Positions 16,677-25,395 of a stretch of 64,000 nucleotides of DNA are shown one piece after another. A model generated the notes under the pieces. That model was not told the DNA's origin, searched no databases, and worked only from the letters and a program-made list of their open reading frames with translations. The stretch is from an uncultured Pseudomonadota bacterium. Lineage in GTDB: Bacteria > Pseudomonadota > Alphaproteobacteria > UBA9219. How positions within the stretch are numbered: the stretch's first letter is position 1; each line of letters begins with the position of its first letter. Where the stretch lies: contig CAIXHP010000051.1 of assembly GCA_903919315.1 (NCBI GenBank), positions 1 through 64,000 on the forward strand, in the 5' to 3' direction. A program made the position numbers and the translations under genes.

Positions 16677-17576
16677 TCAGGACTTGCGGTCGACCACGAA
16701 CCGCGCCACGTCTTCGAGATTTTTGGCGCGTCCGTTGAAGACGCTGAGATGCTGGACGGCCTGCTCGGAAAGCAGCCGCGCCTGATTGCGGGCGCGGTCG
16801 AGTCCGAGGATGGTGACGAACGTGGCTTTGCCCGCCTGCGCGTCGCGGCCCACGGATTTTCCGGTTTCCGCCTCGGTGCCTTCGGCATCCAGCAAGTCGT
16901 CGATGATCTGGAACGCGAGGCCGAGGTCGTGAGCGTAAGCGCGGAGCGCGTTGTGGTGCTGCATCGAAGCTTTGCCGAGGATCGAGCCCGCTTCGGCGGA
17001 GAAAGCGATCAACTCGCCGGTCTTCAAGCGTTGCAGGCGCGTGATCGCGCCGATGTCGAGTTCTGAGCTTTCGGCGATGAGGTCGAGCATCTGTCCACCC
17101 ACCATGCCATGCACACCCGATGCCTTCGCCAGCGCCGTCACGAGATTGCAGCGCACCTTTGGGTCTTCGTGCGTGCGCGAATCGGCCAGAATTTCGAACG
17201 CCAGAGTCAGCAAAGCGTCGCCCGCCAGAATGGCGGTGGCCTCGTCATAGACCTTATGCAGCGTCGGCTTTCCGCGCCGCAGGTCCGCATTATCCATCGC
17301 GGGCAAATCGTCGTGCACCAAAGAGTAGCAATGCACGCACTCCACGGCGGCCGCGACGCGCAACGCGCAGTCCTGATCGACACCGAACAATTGCGCCGCG
17401 CTCATGACCAAAAAAGGGCGGAGGCGTTTGCCGCCGCCGAGCGCGCTGTAGCGCATCGCGTCGAACAATTTCTGCTCGGCGAAATCGGATTTGGGAAGAA
17501 TGCGCTCCAGCGCATCGGTGACGGAATTGGCGGCATCCGCCATGGCGGCGGCGAGGGTCGGGCTGACGGAGGGCAT
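16677..17576 (-). CDS. ispA: Polyprenyl synthetase (farnesyl diphosphate synthase type)
   Basis: A 299-aa enzyme that condenses IPP with allylic diphosphates. Both aspartate-rich motifs are present: DDLPAMD (first, about residues 88-94) and DDLLD (second, about 223-227), plus GGKRLRPFLV and the Lys/Gln-rich GKATFVTILG. The two-residue insertion in the first motif (DDxxxxD) is typical of bacterial IspA/FPP synthases. It lies 28 bp downstream of xseB on the same strand, a frequent pairing (in many genomes dxs follows; here it does not). Confidence 0.93.
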   Translation of the reverse strand: MPSVSPTLAAAMADAANSVTDALERILPKSDFAEQKLFDAMRYSALGGGKRLRPFLVMSAAQLFGVDQDCALRVAAAVECVHCYSLVHDDLPAMDNADLRRGKPTLHKVYDEATAILAGDALLTLAFEILADSRTHEDPKVRCNLVTALAKASGVHGMVGGQMLDLIAESSELDIGAITRLQRLKTGELIAFSAEAGSILGKASMQHHNALRAYAHDLGLAFQIIDDLLDAEGTEAETGKSVGRDAQAGKATFVTILGLDRARNQARLLSEQAVQHLSVFNGRAKNLEDVARFVVDRKS

Positions 17577-17604
17577 GAGGGGGGATCCGCTGTTGGGGGA
17601 AAAG

Positions 17605-17856
17605 TTAGGGTTTAAAAGGAGTTAGGCTGACACCCGCTTCGGTGGTGGCAATTTGCTCGATGCGGGCCTGCGCCTCGCGGAGCTTGGCTTCGCAGTGCCG
17701 TTTGAGAAGCGCACCGCGTTCGTACGCGCCGATGGCATCGTCCAGCTTGGCCTTGCCGTCTTCGAGCTGCTTGACGAGCTTTTCCAGCTCGGCGAGCGCG
17801 TCCTCAAAGCTCAGCTTGGCGATATCGGAGGGGAGGGGTGACGATGCCTGATTCAT
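17605..17856 (-). CDS. xseB: Exodeoxyribonuclease VII small subunit
   Basis: An 83-aa helical protein. The core LSFEDALAELEKLVKQLEDG, then KAKLDDAIGAYERG, is the XseB signature. With XseA it degrades single-stranded DNA. The frame is open further upstream, but the ATG at 17856 (MNQASSPLP) gives normal family length. It is followed by ispA. Confidence 0.92.
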   Translation of the reverse strand: MNQASSPLPSDIAKLSFEDALAELEKLVKQLEDGKAKLDDAIGAYERGALLKRHCEAKLREAQARIEQIATTEAGVSLTPFKP

Positions 17857-18047
17857 AACGGGGACTTTAAGCCGATCCGGGGGCGCGGAGCAAGGGCTGG
17901 GTTGTGTGCAACCGCCACGCGCAGAGCCAGAATCGCGAGGGTAAGGTTGCGTCAAGGGCCATTCCCCTGTATAGGTGGGAGCTTGCGCCTCAGAGAGCGG
18001 AACAAGCCCTGTTCGGGGCTTGGACGATGCGGAAATGAGGCACAGAC

Positions 18048-18092
18048 TTGACTTTCTTCCTCGGCAGGTTAATTGTACTCAGATGGTACCAT
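18048..18092 (+). promoter_or_regulatory. Candidate suf operon promoter and operator
   Basis: A -35-like TTGACT (18048-18053) is followed after 17 bp by a weak -10 AATTGT (18071-18076). A perfect 10-bp palindrome ATGGTACCAT lies at 18083-18092, 15 bp before the regulator start codon. The Rrf2-type regulator encoded directly downstream is the obvious candidate to bind here. Functional assignment is inferred. Confidence 0.5.
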
Positions 18093-18107
18093 TTCAGGCG
18101 GTGACCC

Positions 18108-18560
18108 ATGATACGGATGAGTAAACTGGCTGACTATTCGTTTGTCATTCTGAATCAGATGATGAGCGCGGGCGGCGAGCCGAGTTCGGCGTCGGATTTG
18201 GCGACAAAAACGACGTTGCCGTTGCCGACTGTGGCCAAATTGATGAAAATGCTCGCCAAAAACGGGCTCGTAACAGCGCACCGCGGCGCGACGGGTGGTT
18301 ATCGTTTGGCGCTGCCGCCCGAGAGTATCTCCATTGCCCGCATCATCGAAGCCGTGGATGGCCCGATCACTCTGACCGAATGCGTGGACGAAACCGAACC
18401 CGCCTGCGCGGTGCAACGCTATTGCCCGATGTACAGGGGCTGGGGCCGCGTTAATGAGGCCATGCGCCATGCGCTGGAAAATGTGTTTCTGGCGGATATG
18501 GTCGGCTGCCCGTCGTGTACCTGCCATCCCGAACCGGGAGCGGCGACGGTAAGCGTGTGA
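18108..18560 (+). CDS. Rrf2-family SUF operon regulator
   Basis: A 150-aa winged-helix repressor of the IscR/SUF-regulator family. The N-terminus ([17 protein letters not shown]) and the recognition region ([28 protein letters not shown]) are typical. Candidate Fe-S ligands are Cys in LTECVDE and in the CAVQRYC pair; the C-terminus adds GCPSCTC. It should sense Fe-S status and control the suf genes that follow 26 bp downstream. The start at 18108 fits family alignments; an internal ATG at 18117 is possible. Confidence 0.88.
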   Translation: MIRMSKLADYSFVILNQMMSAGGEPSSASDLATKTTLPLPTVAKLMKMLAKNGLVTAHRGATGGYRLALPPESISIARIIEAVDGPITLTECVDETEPACAVQRYCPMYRGWGRVNEAMRHALENVFLADMVGCPSCTCHPEPGAATVSV

Positions 18561-18586
18561 CCCCACGCGCAGTGGAGAGGCTTTTC

Positions 18587-20053
18587 ATGGACGCTAAGGT
18601 CGGTACGGCGACGCAGATCGAAACTCTGGTCGGGGCCGGATACAAATACGGCTTTGTCTCTCCCATCGAAACCGAAACCGCGCCCCAGGGACTCAGCGAA
18701 GACACGGTTCGTTTCATCTCTGCGAAAAAAGGCGAACCGGAGTGGCTTTTGGACTGGCGGCTCAAGGCGTACCGGCTCTGGGTGACGCTCCGCGAGCCGG
18801 ACTGGGCCCATCTGAAACACCCGCCGATTGATTATCAAGCCTCCAGTTACTACGCCGCGCCCAAGAAAAAGGCGCAACCGGCGAGCCTCGACGAAGTTGA
18901 TCCCGAACTGCTGCGCGCCTACGCCAAGCTCGGCATCCCGCTGCGCGAACAGGCGATGCTGGCCGGAGTCGCGCCCAAGGTCGCGGTGGATGCCGTGTTC
19001 GACAGCGTGTCCGTCGCGACGACCTACAAAAAGGTGCTGGCCGAGCAAGGCATCATCTTCTGCTCGATCGCCGAAGCCGTGCGCGAACATCCCGATTTGG
19101 TGAGAAAATACCTCGGCTCGGTCGTGCCCGTTGCCGACAATTTCTTCGCGACTCTGAACACCGCCGTCTTCACCGACGGTTCCTTTGTCTATATCCCCAA
19201 GGGCGTGCGCTGCCCGATGGAACTGTCCACCTATTTTCGCATCAACGCCGCGAATACGGGCCAGTTCGAACGCACCCTCATCATCGCCGACGACGACAGC
19301 TATGTCAGCTATCTCGAAGGCTGCACCGCGCCCAAGCGGGACGAAAACCAGCTGCATGCGGCGGTGGTGGAACTGGTGGCGCTGGATCGGGCGCAGATCA
19401 AATACGCCACGGTGCAAAACTGGTACCCCGGCGACGCTGAGGGCAAGGGCGGCATCTACAATTTTGTCACCAAGCGCGGCCTGTGCCGTGGCATCGCCTC
19501 GCGCATTTCATGGACGCAGGTGGAAACCGGTTCGGCCATCACATGGAAGTATCCCAGCTGCGTGTTGCAGGGCGACGATTCGGCGGGCGCGTTCTATTCC
19601 ATCGCCATCACCAACCATCATCAGCAAGCCGACACCGGCACCAAGATGATCCACATCGGCAAGAACACGCGCTCGACCATCGTTTCCAAAGGTATCAGCG
19701 CCGGACACGCGCAGAACACCTATCGCGGTCTCGTCAAAATCCTCCGCACCGCCACGGGCGCGCGCAACAAGACGCAGTGCGACTCGCTGTTGATAGGGGC
19801 CACCTGCGGCGCACATACCGTGCCCTATATCGAATCCCGCAACCCCACGGCGCGGGTGGAGCATGAAGCCACCACGTCAAAGATCAGCGAAGACCAGTTG
19901 TTCTATTGCCAACAGCGCGGCCTCGACCCCGAAGAAGCCATGGCCCTTATCGTCAACGGATTTTGCAAAGAGGTTTTGCAGGAACTCCCCATGGAATTCG
20001 CCGTCGAAGCCCAAAAATTGGTAGGGATCAGTCTGGAAGGAAGCGTAGGCTGA
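18587..20053 (+). CDS. sufB: Fe-S cluster assembly protein SufB
   Basis: A 488-aa scaffold subunit of the SufBCD complex. Conserved blocks include [60 protein letters not shown] and [13 protein letters not shown]. The ATG at 18587 has GGAGAGG 6 bp upstream. A family-A repeat begins within 6 bp of its stop, the left end of an inserted DUF559 element. Confidence 0.97.
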   Translation: MDAKVGTATQIETLVGAGYKYGFVSPIETETAPQGLSEDTVRFISAKKGEPEWLLDWRLKAYRLWVTLREPDWAHLKHPPIDYQASSYYAAPKKKAQPASLDEVDPELLRAYAKLGIPLREQAMLAGVAPKVAVDAVFDSVSVATTYKKVLAEQGIIFCSIAEAVREHPDLVRKYLGSVVPVADNFFATLNTAVFTDGSFVYIPKGVRCPMELSTYFRINAANTGQFERTLIIADDDSYVSYLEGCTAPKRDENQLHAAVVELVALDRAQIKYATVQNWYPGDAEGKGGIYNFVTKRGLCRGIASRISWTQVETGSAITWKYPSCVLQGDDSAGAFYSIAITNHHQQADTGTKMIHIGKNTRSTIVSKGISAGHAQNTYRGLVKILRTATGARNKTQCDSLLIGATCGAHTVPYIESRNPTARVEHEATTSKISEDQLFYCQQRGLDPEEAMALIVNGFCKEVLQELPMEFAVEAQKLVGISLEGSVG

Positions 20054-20058
20054 ATCCC

Positions 20059-20571
20059 CTCCCCCTCGTGGGGAGGGTTAGGGAGGGGGGAGCGCCGCTT
20101 GGCGCAAACCGCCCAGACAAGAGGAACGGAGATGCGGCTCAACGACCACCAAAACACGCCCCACGACCACCAGCGGGCCAAAGCCCTACGCAACGGCGCT
20201 TCGTCGGTTGAGCGAAAGCTATGGCGGTTGCTGCGCGTGAAAGCCGCCCGGAAAGGTTTAAAGTTCCGCAGGCAATGCGCGGTGCATCCGTACTTCGCCG
20301 ACTTTGCGTGCCTTGAGGCGCGGCTGTTGGTAGAGTTGGACGGATCGTCGCATGAGACGCGGCTTGCGTATGACCAAGCGCGGGACGATGATTTGCGGCG
20401 GCGCGGCTTTGTGATCGCGCGGTTTAGTAACGACGATGTGCTGCGCAACGGCGAAGGTGTCGTGGCGGCGATTTTGGAGAAGGCGGAAGTTTTGGCGCAT
20501 AGTGATAAGCCTTGCGCCGGGCGGAACGCCCCCCTCCCCAACCCTCCCCACGAGGGGGAGGGAGCATTGAA
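20059..20571. mobile_element. Family-A element carrying a DUF559 gene
   Basis: About 0.5 kb bounded by imperfect inverted repeats of roughly 45 bp. The left end (about 20059-20106) reads CTCCCCCTCGTGGGGAGGG then TTAGGGAGGGGGG and on to GGCGCAA. The right end (about 20512-20571) is its reverse complement with a few changes. The only gene inside is a DUF559 endonuclease. The same arms without the gene occur in ileS, after sufT, after ppiC, beside gpmI and in addA. The insertion separates sufB from sufC. Mobility is inferred from the structure and copy distribution; no target duplication is obvious. Confidence 0.65.
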
Positions 20572-20596
20572 GGCGGAAGAAAGACATCATGCTTGA
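20132..20596 (+). CDS. DUF559 endonuclease-domain protein
   Basis: A 154-aa protein with the DUF559 fold, related to Vsr-type short-patch repair endonucleases. Key features are SSVERKLWRLLR near residue 25, FRRQCAVHPYFADFACLEAR, then LLVELDGSSHE; the Asp of ADFAC and the Glu and Asp of VELDG are the likely metal ligands. The C-terminal WRNxxVL-like region is FSNDDVLRNGEG. The start at 20132 follows GGAACGGAG; an upstream start at 20099 would lie in the repeat. The last 25 residues (from GRNAPLPNPPHEGEG) are translated repeat arm. The stop overlaps the sufC start by 8 nt, so sufC translation may be coupled to it. Its role in DNA transactions is unproven. Confidence 0.85.
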   Translation: MRLNDHQNTPHDHQRAKALRNGASSVERKLWRLLRVKAARKGLKFRRQCAVHPYFADFACLEARLLVELDGSSHETRLAYDQARDDDLRRRGFVIARFSNDDVLRNGEGVVAAILEKAEVLAHSDKPCAGRNAPLPNPPHEGEGALKAEERHHA

Positions 20597-21341
20597 TATC
20601 AACAACCTCCACGCCGTCGTTGACGGTAAGGAAATTCTCAAAGGCATCAACCTGCATGTTCCGGCGGGCGAGGTGCATGCCGTCATGGGCCCGAACGGCG
20701 CGGGCAAGAGTACGCTGTCCTATGTGCTGGCGGGACGCAGCGGGTACGATGTGACGCAAGGTTCGGTGGCGTTCCGGGGACAAGACCTGCTGGCGCTAAA
20801 GCCGGAGGAACGCGCGGCGGCGGGCCTCTTTCTGGCGTTTCAATATCCGGTGGAAATTCCGGGCGTGACCAACATGAATTTCCTCAAGACCGCCCTGAAC
20901 GCCGTGCGCGAGGCGCGGGGCGAAAGCCCACTCGACGCGATGCAGATGCTCAAGCTGCTGCGCGACAAGGCGAAAAACATCGGCATGACGGAAGACATGT
21001 TAAAGCGCGCCGTCAACGCCGGCTTTTCCGGCGGCGAGAAAAAGCGCAACGAAATCCTGCAAATGGCCGTGCTGGAGCCGCGTTTCTGCGTGCTGGACGA
21101 AACCGACAGCGGCCTCGACATTGACGCGCTCAAGGTCGTCGCCGATGGCGTCAACGCGCTGCGCGGGCCTGATCGCGGCATGCTGGTCATCACCCACTAT
21201 CAACGCCTGTTGGACTATATCAAGCCCGACCGCGTGCATGTGCTGGCGCAAGGCCGCATCCAACGCGAAGGCGGCCCGGAACTGGCGTTGGAACTGGAAG
21301 AAAACGGCTACGCCGCTTTCGGCGGGGACGCGGCGGCATGA
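20589..21341 (+). CDS. sufC: Fe-S cluster assembly ATPase SufC
   Basis: The 250-aa ABC-type ATPase of the SufBCD complex. Walker A GPNGAGKST (near residue 36), signature FSGGEKKRNEI, Walker B CVLDETDSGLDIDAL and the His switch VITHYQR are all present. The SufC-typical sequence LAFQYPVEIPGVTN is seen. Its start overlaps the end of the inserted DUF559 gene, and its stop overlaps the HAD gene (ATGA). Confidence 0.97.
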   Translation: MLDINNLHAVVDGKEILKGINLHVPAGEVHAVMGPNGAGKSTLSYVLAGRSGYDVTQGSVAFRGQDLLALKPEERAAAGLFLAFQYPVEIPGVTNMNFLKTALNAVREARGESPLDAMQMLKLLRDKAKNIGMTEDMLKRAVNAGFSGGEKKRNEILQMAVLEPRFCVLDETDSGLDIDALKVVADGVNALRGPDRGMLVITHYQRLLDYIKPDRVHVLAQGRIQREGGPELALELEENGYAAFGGDAAA

Positions 21342-22024
21342 AAGCGGACGCGAAATTCATCGTCTGGGATTGGAACGGCACGTTGCTGGACGATGCCGCG
21401 CTGTGGATGCAGGCGATGAATTCCATTCTGGTGCGCACGAACCGCCGTCCGGTCGATCTGGACTATTTCCGCACCGTGTGCGTGTTTCCGGTGCATACAA
21501 CCTATCGCAACCTCGGCTTTACCGAGGACGAAATCGAAAACCAGCTCTCCGTTCTGCACGGCCTCGCGCAGGAACATTACGCCCGCGCCGCCGTGGCGGC
21601 GGCGCTGCGGCCCTCCGTTCCCGCTCTGCTGGAACAATGGGTGCGGCAGGGATTGTCGCAACTTATCCTAAGCAATCACTTCGTCACCGCGATCGAAGCC
21701 GATCTGGAACGCTTTGGCGTGCGCCAGCATTTCACGCGCGTTCTGGCCATGAACCATGTGCAGGAACAGGTGGTGGGGACGATACGAAAGGGCGAGCGGT
21801 TGCGACTCTATCTGCAGGAACAGGGGGGCAAGCCCGCCAACGGCTTGATCGTCGGCGATACCGAGGAAGAAGTGGAAATCGCGCGTGCGCACGGCATGGT
21901 CAGTGTCGCCATCACCGGCGGCGTGGCCTCGGAAGAGCGCCTCCGCGCGGCGCAGCCCGACTATGTGATCCATGATCTGAGCGAGATGCAGCCCATCCTC
22001 GCCGCGCAGGGGTTTGTCTCATGA
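21338..22024 (+). CDS. HAD-family hydrolase inside the suf operon
   Basis: A 228-aa haloacid-dehalogenase-like phosphatase. Motif I is WDWNGTLLDD (nucleophile Asp near residue 11), motif II is LILSNH (about 108), motif III includes the Lys near 150 (TIRKGER), and motif IV is GLIVGDTEEEVEIA. It resembles phosphoglycolate phosphatase/Gph proteins, but DxN replaces the common DxD/DxT of phosphatases at motif I. It overlaps sufC and sufD by 4 nt at each end, so it is a fixed operon member. HAD genes are not standard in SUF operons; the substrate is unknown. Confidence 0.87.
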   Translation: MKADAKFIVWDWNGTLLDDAALWMQAMNSILVRTNRRPVDLDYFRTVCVFPVHTTYRNLGFTEDEIENQLSVLHGLAQEHYARAAVAAALRPSVPALLEQWVRQGLSQLILSNHFVTAIEADLERFGVRQHFTRVLAMNHVQEQVVGTIRKGERLRLYLQEQGGKPANGLIVGDTEEEVEIARAHGMVSVAITGGVASEERLRAAQPDYVIHDLSEMQPILAAQGFVS

Positions 22025-23118
22025 CCTTCGCCGCCGTCCTCCAGCGCAGCCAAACTGAGCGCGAGGCGTGGAAATACACCTCGCTCAAGGATTGGGCGGC
22101 GGTGGCGTTCGCACAGGCTATGCCGTTCGCGGTGCCGGTCGCGCCCATGGTCCGGACAGCGTCGTTGCCGCCGTTTCATCGCCTTGTGTTCGTCAACGGC
22201 GTGTGGGACGCGGCGGCTTCGCAGCTCAACGATTTGCCGAACACCGTGATGCAAGGCGATCCCCAACAAGGTTATCGGCTGACGCTGGCGGGCCAGACCT
22301 GCCTCGTTACCGCGCCGATTGAACTTCTGTTCATCAACAAGGCCGAAGCGCGGCCTGTGGAAGCCGCGACGAATCTCCGCATCGCGCTGGGCGAAAGCGG
22401 ACGGTTGACGCTGATCGAACGCCACCTCGGCGCGGGCGAAGACCTGTTCGCCCATGTGCTGGCCACCGAAATCGAATTGGAGCCTCAGGCCAAGCTGGTC
22501 CATGGAAAAATCGTGCACGGCGATGCGTCCACGGTGCATTTGGCGCGGACGCGGGTGCGGGCGGACAGGGGCGCGTATTACGACAACTTCGCGTTGCTGT
22601 GCGGCGGCAAGCTGGTGCGCAACGAAATCGACGTGACGCTGGCGGATGAAATGGCGCAAAGCCGCCTTAACGGGCTGATGCTGCTGCGCGAAGGCGACCA
22701 CGCCGACACGACCACGCGCCTCACGCACGCCGCGCCGCACGGTACCAGCCGCCAGTTCTACAAATCCGTCGTCTCTGAAAAGGCGAAGGCCGTGTTTCAG
22801 GGCAAGATCGTTGTGGCCGAAGGCGCACAGAAAACCGACGGACATCAACTCAGCCGCGCTCTCCTGTTGTCGGATCGAGCGGAGATGGACGCGAAACCGG
22901 AATTGGAAATCTACGCCGACGATGTGAAATGCAGTCACGGCAGCACCGTCGGCGATCTGGACGAACAGGCCATGTTTTACCTGCGTTCGCGCGGCATCGG
23001 CGAGGCCGAAGCGCGCACGTTGTTGATCGAGGCTTTTGTCACCGAACTGGTTGACAATATTCAAGTATCTGAACTGCGCCGGGCTGTACGTAACGAGGTG
23101 AGTGAATGGCTGCGATGA
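22021..23118 (+). CDS. sufD: Fe-S cluster assembly protein SufD
   Basis: A 365-aa SufB paralogue in the SufBC2D complex. The C-terminal signature VKCSHGSTVGDLDEQAMFYL and the following RSRGIGEAEARTLLIEAF carry the conserved Cys/His region. The N-terminal half is less conserved, as usual. The start overlaps the HAD stop (ATGA). Confidence 0.95.
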   Translation: MTFAAVLQRSQTEREAWKYTSLKDWAAVAFAQAMPFAVPVAPMVRTASLPPFHRLVFVNGVWDAAASQLNDLPNTVMQGDPQQGYRLTLAGQTCLVTAPIELLFINKAEARPVEAATNLRIALGESGRLTLIERHLGAGEDLFAHVLATEIELEPQAKLVHGKIVHGDASTVHLARTRVRADRGAYYDNFALLCGGKLVRNEIDVTLADEMAQSRLNGLMLLREGDHADTTTRLTHAAPHGTSRQFYKSVVSEKAKAVFQGKIVVAEGAQKTDGHQLSRALLLSDRAEMDAKPELEIYADDVKCSHGSTVGDLDEQAMFYLRSRGIGEAEARTLLIEAFVTELVDNIQVSELRRAVRNEVSEWLR

Positions 23119-24332
23119 ACTCTGTCGCGGAGCGCCGCGCCGATTTTCCCGTTTTGACGCAAACGGTGCATGGCAAGCCGCTCGTTTATCTCGACACCGG
23201 CGCAAGCGCTCAGAAGCCCCGCGCGGTGCTGGAGGCGATGCAAAGCTTTTACGAGCGCGAGTACGCCAACATCCATCGTGGCGTGCATGAATTGAGCGCG
23301 CGCGCGACCGAGCGGTACGAAACGGTGCGCGGCGACGTGCGCCGTTTCCTGAACGCCGCGCATGCGGATGAAATTGTCTTCACGCACGGCGCGACCGAGG
23401 CGATCAATCTGGTGGCGCAAGGCTGGGGCCGAACCTTTCTCAAGGCGGGCGACGAAGTCCTCGTCACGCAGTTGGAGCATCACGCCAACATCGTGCCGTG
23501 GCAGTTGTTGCAACAACAAACCGGAATCACCCTGCGCGTCGTGCCGATCACGCCCGACGGCGACGTGTTGATCGCGGACGTTGCGGCGGCGCTTTCACCG
23601 CGCACGAAATTGGTGGCGGTGGCGCACGTCTCCAACGCGCTGGGCACCGTGCTGCCGGTCGCGGCCATCGCCGAAATGGCGCACGAAGCGGGGGCACTGA
23701 TCCTGATCGACGGTTGTCAGGCGGCCAGCCACATGTCGGTCGACGTGCAGGCCTTGGGCGCGGATTTTTATGTGTTCGCAGGGCACAAATTGTACGGCCC
23801 CACGGGCATCGGCGTGTTGTATGGCCGCCGCGACATTTTGAACGCCATGCCGCCCTATCAGGGCGGCGGCGACATGATCGAGTCCGTGCGTTTCTCCGGC
23901 ACGACTTTCCGCGAGCCGCCATACCGCTTCGAAGCGGGAACGCCGCCGATTGTCGAAGTGATCGGCCTCGGCGCGGCGCTGGCCTACGTCAACGCCATCG
24001 GCCTCGACAACATCGCGCGGCACGAAGATTTACTGCTGCGCTACGCCACGGAAAAACTTTCGGCCATCGAAGGCTTGCGGATCATCGGCACCGCGCCGCG
24101 CAAGGCGGGGATCGTGTCCTTTGTGATGGCGAACATTCACCCGCACGACATCGGCACCATCCTCGACCGCCACGGCATCGCCATCCGCGCGGGGCATCAT
24201 TGCGCCCAGCCGGTCATGGAGGCGTTGGGTCTTCCGGCGACGGCGCGGGCCTCGTTCGGCCTCTACAACACGACCGCCGACATCGACGCGCTGGCGGCGG
24301 CGGTGATCCGGGCGCGGGAGCTTTTCGCATGA
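23106..24332 (+). CDS. sufS: Cysteine desulfurase SufS
   Basis: A 408-aa PLP enzyme that takes sulfur from cysteine for cluster assembly. The PLP lysine is in FVFAGHKLYGPTGIG (near residue 227) and the catalytic Cys in IRAGHHCAQPVM (near 363). The start at 23106 follows GAGG at 7 bp; a second ATG at 23115 would give an ATGA overlap with sufD. The next gene is the sulfur acceptor SufU, which fits a SufS-SufU pair rather than SufS-SufE. Confidence 0.96.
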   Translation: MAAMNSVAERRADFPVLTQTVHGKPLVYLDTGASAQKPRAVLEAMQSFYEREYANIHRGVHELSARATERYETVRGDVRRFLNAAHADEIVFTHGATEAINLVAQGWGRTFLKAGDEVLVTQLEHHANIVPWQLLQQQTGITLRVVPITPDGDVLIADVAAALSPRTKLVAVAHVSNALGTVLPVAAIAEMAHEAGALILIDGCQAASHMSVDVQALGADFYVFAGHKLYGPTGIGVLYGRRDILNAMPPYQGGGDMIESVRFSGTTFREPPYRFEAGTPPIVEVIGLGAALAYVNAIGLDNIARHEDLLLRYATEKLSAIEGLRIIGTAPRKAGIVSFVMANIHPHDIGTILDRHGIAIRAGHHCAQPVMEALGLPATARASFGLYNTTADIDALAAAVIRARELFA

Positions 24333-24811
24333 ACGACACGCCGCTCAACGACGATCTGCGCGATCTGTATCAGGACTTGATCCTCGACCACGGCAAACAT
24401 CCGCGCAATTTCCGCGTTCTCGACGGCGCGAACCGCGAAGCGTTGGGCCACAACCCGCTGTGCGGCGACCGTTTAGTGCTGTCGTTGAAAGTCGATGCCG
24501 ACAACGTGGTGCGGGACGCGGCGTTTCAGGGCAGCGGTTGCGCCATCTCGACCGCCTCCGCCTCGATGATGACCGAAATGCTGAAGGGCCGCAGCGTCGC
24601 CGAAGTGGAAAAACTGTTCGACTATTTCCACGCGCTTTGCACCGGCGCGACACCGAGCGCCGAAGGTGTGGCGGCGGACGATGTCGAACGGCTCAACGCT
24701 CTGGCGGGCGTGCGGCATTATCCGGTGCGCGTGAAGTGCGCGACTTTGGCGTGGCACACGCTCCGCAACGCGCTGGTGCCAAGCGACGAAAAGAAGGCGA
24801 GCACGGAATGA
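24329..24811 (+). CDS. sufU: Fe-S cluster assembly protein SufU
   Basis: A 160-aa IscU-like sulfur-transfer protein. The three conserved Cys are visible: NPLCGDR, GSGCAISTASASMM and VKCATLAWHTL; the Asp of CGD completes the zinc site. The insertion between the second and third Cys is typical of SufU rather than IscU. It overlaps sufS (ATGA) and sufT (ATGA). Confidence 0.94.
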   Translation: MNDTPLNDDLRDLYQDLILDHGKHPRNFRVLDGANREALGHNPLCGDRLVLSLKVDADNVVRDAAFQGSGCAISTASASMMTEMLKGRSVAEVEKLFDYFHALCTGATPSAEGVAADDVERLNALAGVRHYPVRVKCATLAWHTLRNALVPSDEKKASTE

Positions 24812-25137
24812 CGACCGCGCCGCCCGACCTCATGGAGAAAATCCTCGCCGGATTGCGCACGGTGTACGACCCGGAAATTCCTGTGAATCTCTACGATCTG
24901 GGCCTGATCTACCGGATCGAGCCGATGCCTGTCGCCGATGGGAAATATGATCTGGCCATCGACATGACCTTGACCGCCCCCGGCTGCCCCGTGGCGGGCG
25001 AGATGCCCGACATGGTGCGCGACGCGCTCATTGATATGCCCGAACTGAACGAAATAACCGTCCGTCTGGTGTGGGATCCCCCGTGGGATCAATCGCGCCT
25101 GTCGGACGAAGCGCGGTTGCAGCTGAATATGTTTTAG
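24808..25137 (+). CDS. sufT: SufT-type DUF59 (MIP18-like) protein
   Basis: A 109-aa protein of the DUF59/PaaD family. The signature VYDPEIPVNLYDLGLIYRIE and the motif TAPGCPVAGEMPDMV (conserved Cys near residue 60) are clear, and VWDPPWDQSRLSDEAR follows. SufT proteins help Fe-S maturation. It is the last gene of the operon; a family-A palindrome follows its stop. Confidence 0.94.
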   Translation: MTTAPPDLMEKILAGLRTVYDPEIPVNLYDLGLIYRIEPMPVADGKYDLAIDMTLTAPGCPVAGEMPDMVRDALIDMPELNEITVRLVWDPPWDQSRLSDEARLQLNMF

Positions 25138-25146
25138 CGCCTCCCT

Positions 25147-25310
25147 ATCCTCCCTCCCCCTCGTGGGGAGGGTCGGGGAGGGGGAAGAACGACTGGGATG
25201 TGGCGTGTGTGATAGGGGGATAGGATAGCGGGCAGTACCGTTCTTTTTCTCCAACATTCTCCTTGCGGAACGCCCCCCTCCCTAACCCTCCCCACGAGGG
25301 GGCGGGGATT
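25147..25310. repeat. Family-A inverted repeat between sufT and pepN
   Basis: Two family-A arms face each other about 80 bp apart. The left arm (about 25147-25187) contains CTCCCCCTCGTGGGGAGGG. The right arm (about 25263-25310) contains the reverse complement, including CCCTCCCTAACCCTCCCC. The middle differs from other copies. It may fold into a large hairpin and attenuate read-through from the suf operon. The remaining 25138-25395 spacer shows no gene. Confidence 0.8.
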
Positions 25311-25395
25311 GTTTTTTTCATCGCTCTTTTGCTTCTTTCCGTACGCTTCCGGTGCTAAAGACGGGGGCGAACCTTTAACTTTTTTCGGTGATTTC

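Noticed and set aside
20099-20131. Earlier start for the DUF559 gene
   Set aside because: The upstream start at 20099 lies in the repeat arm and lacks a Shine-Dalgarno, whereas 20132 has GGAACGGAG just before it.
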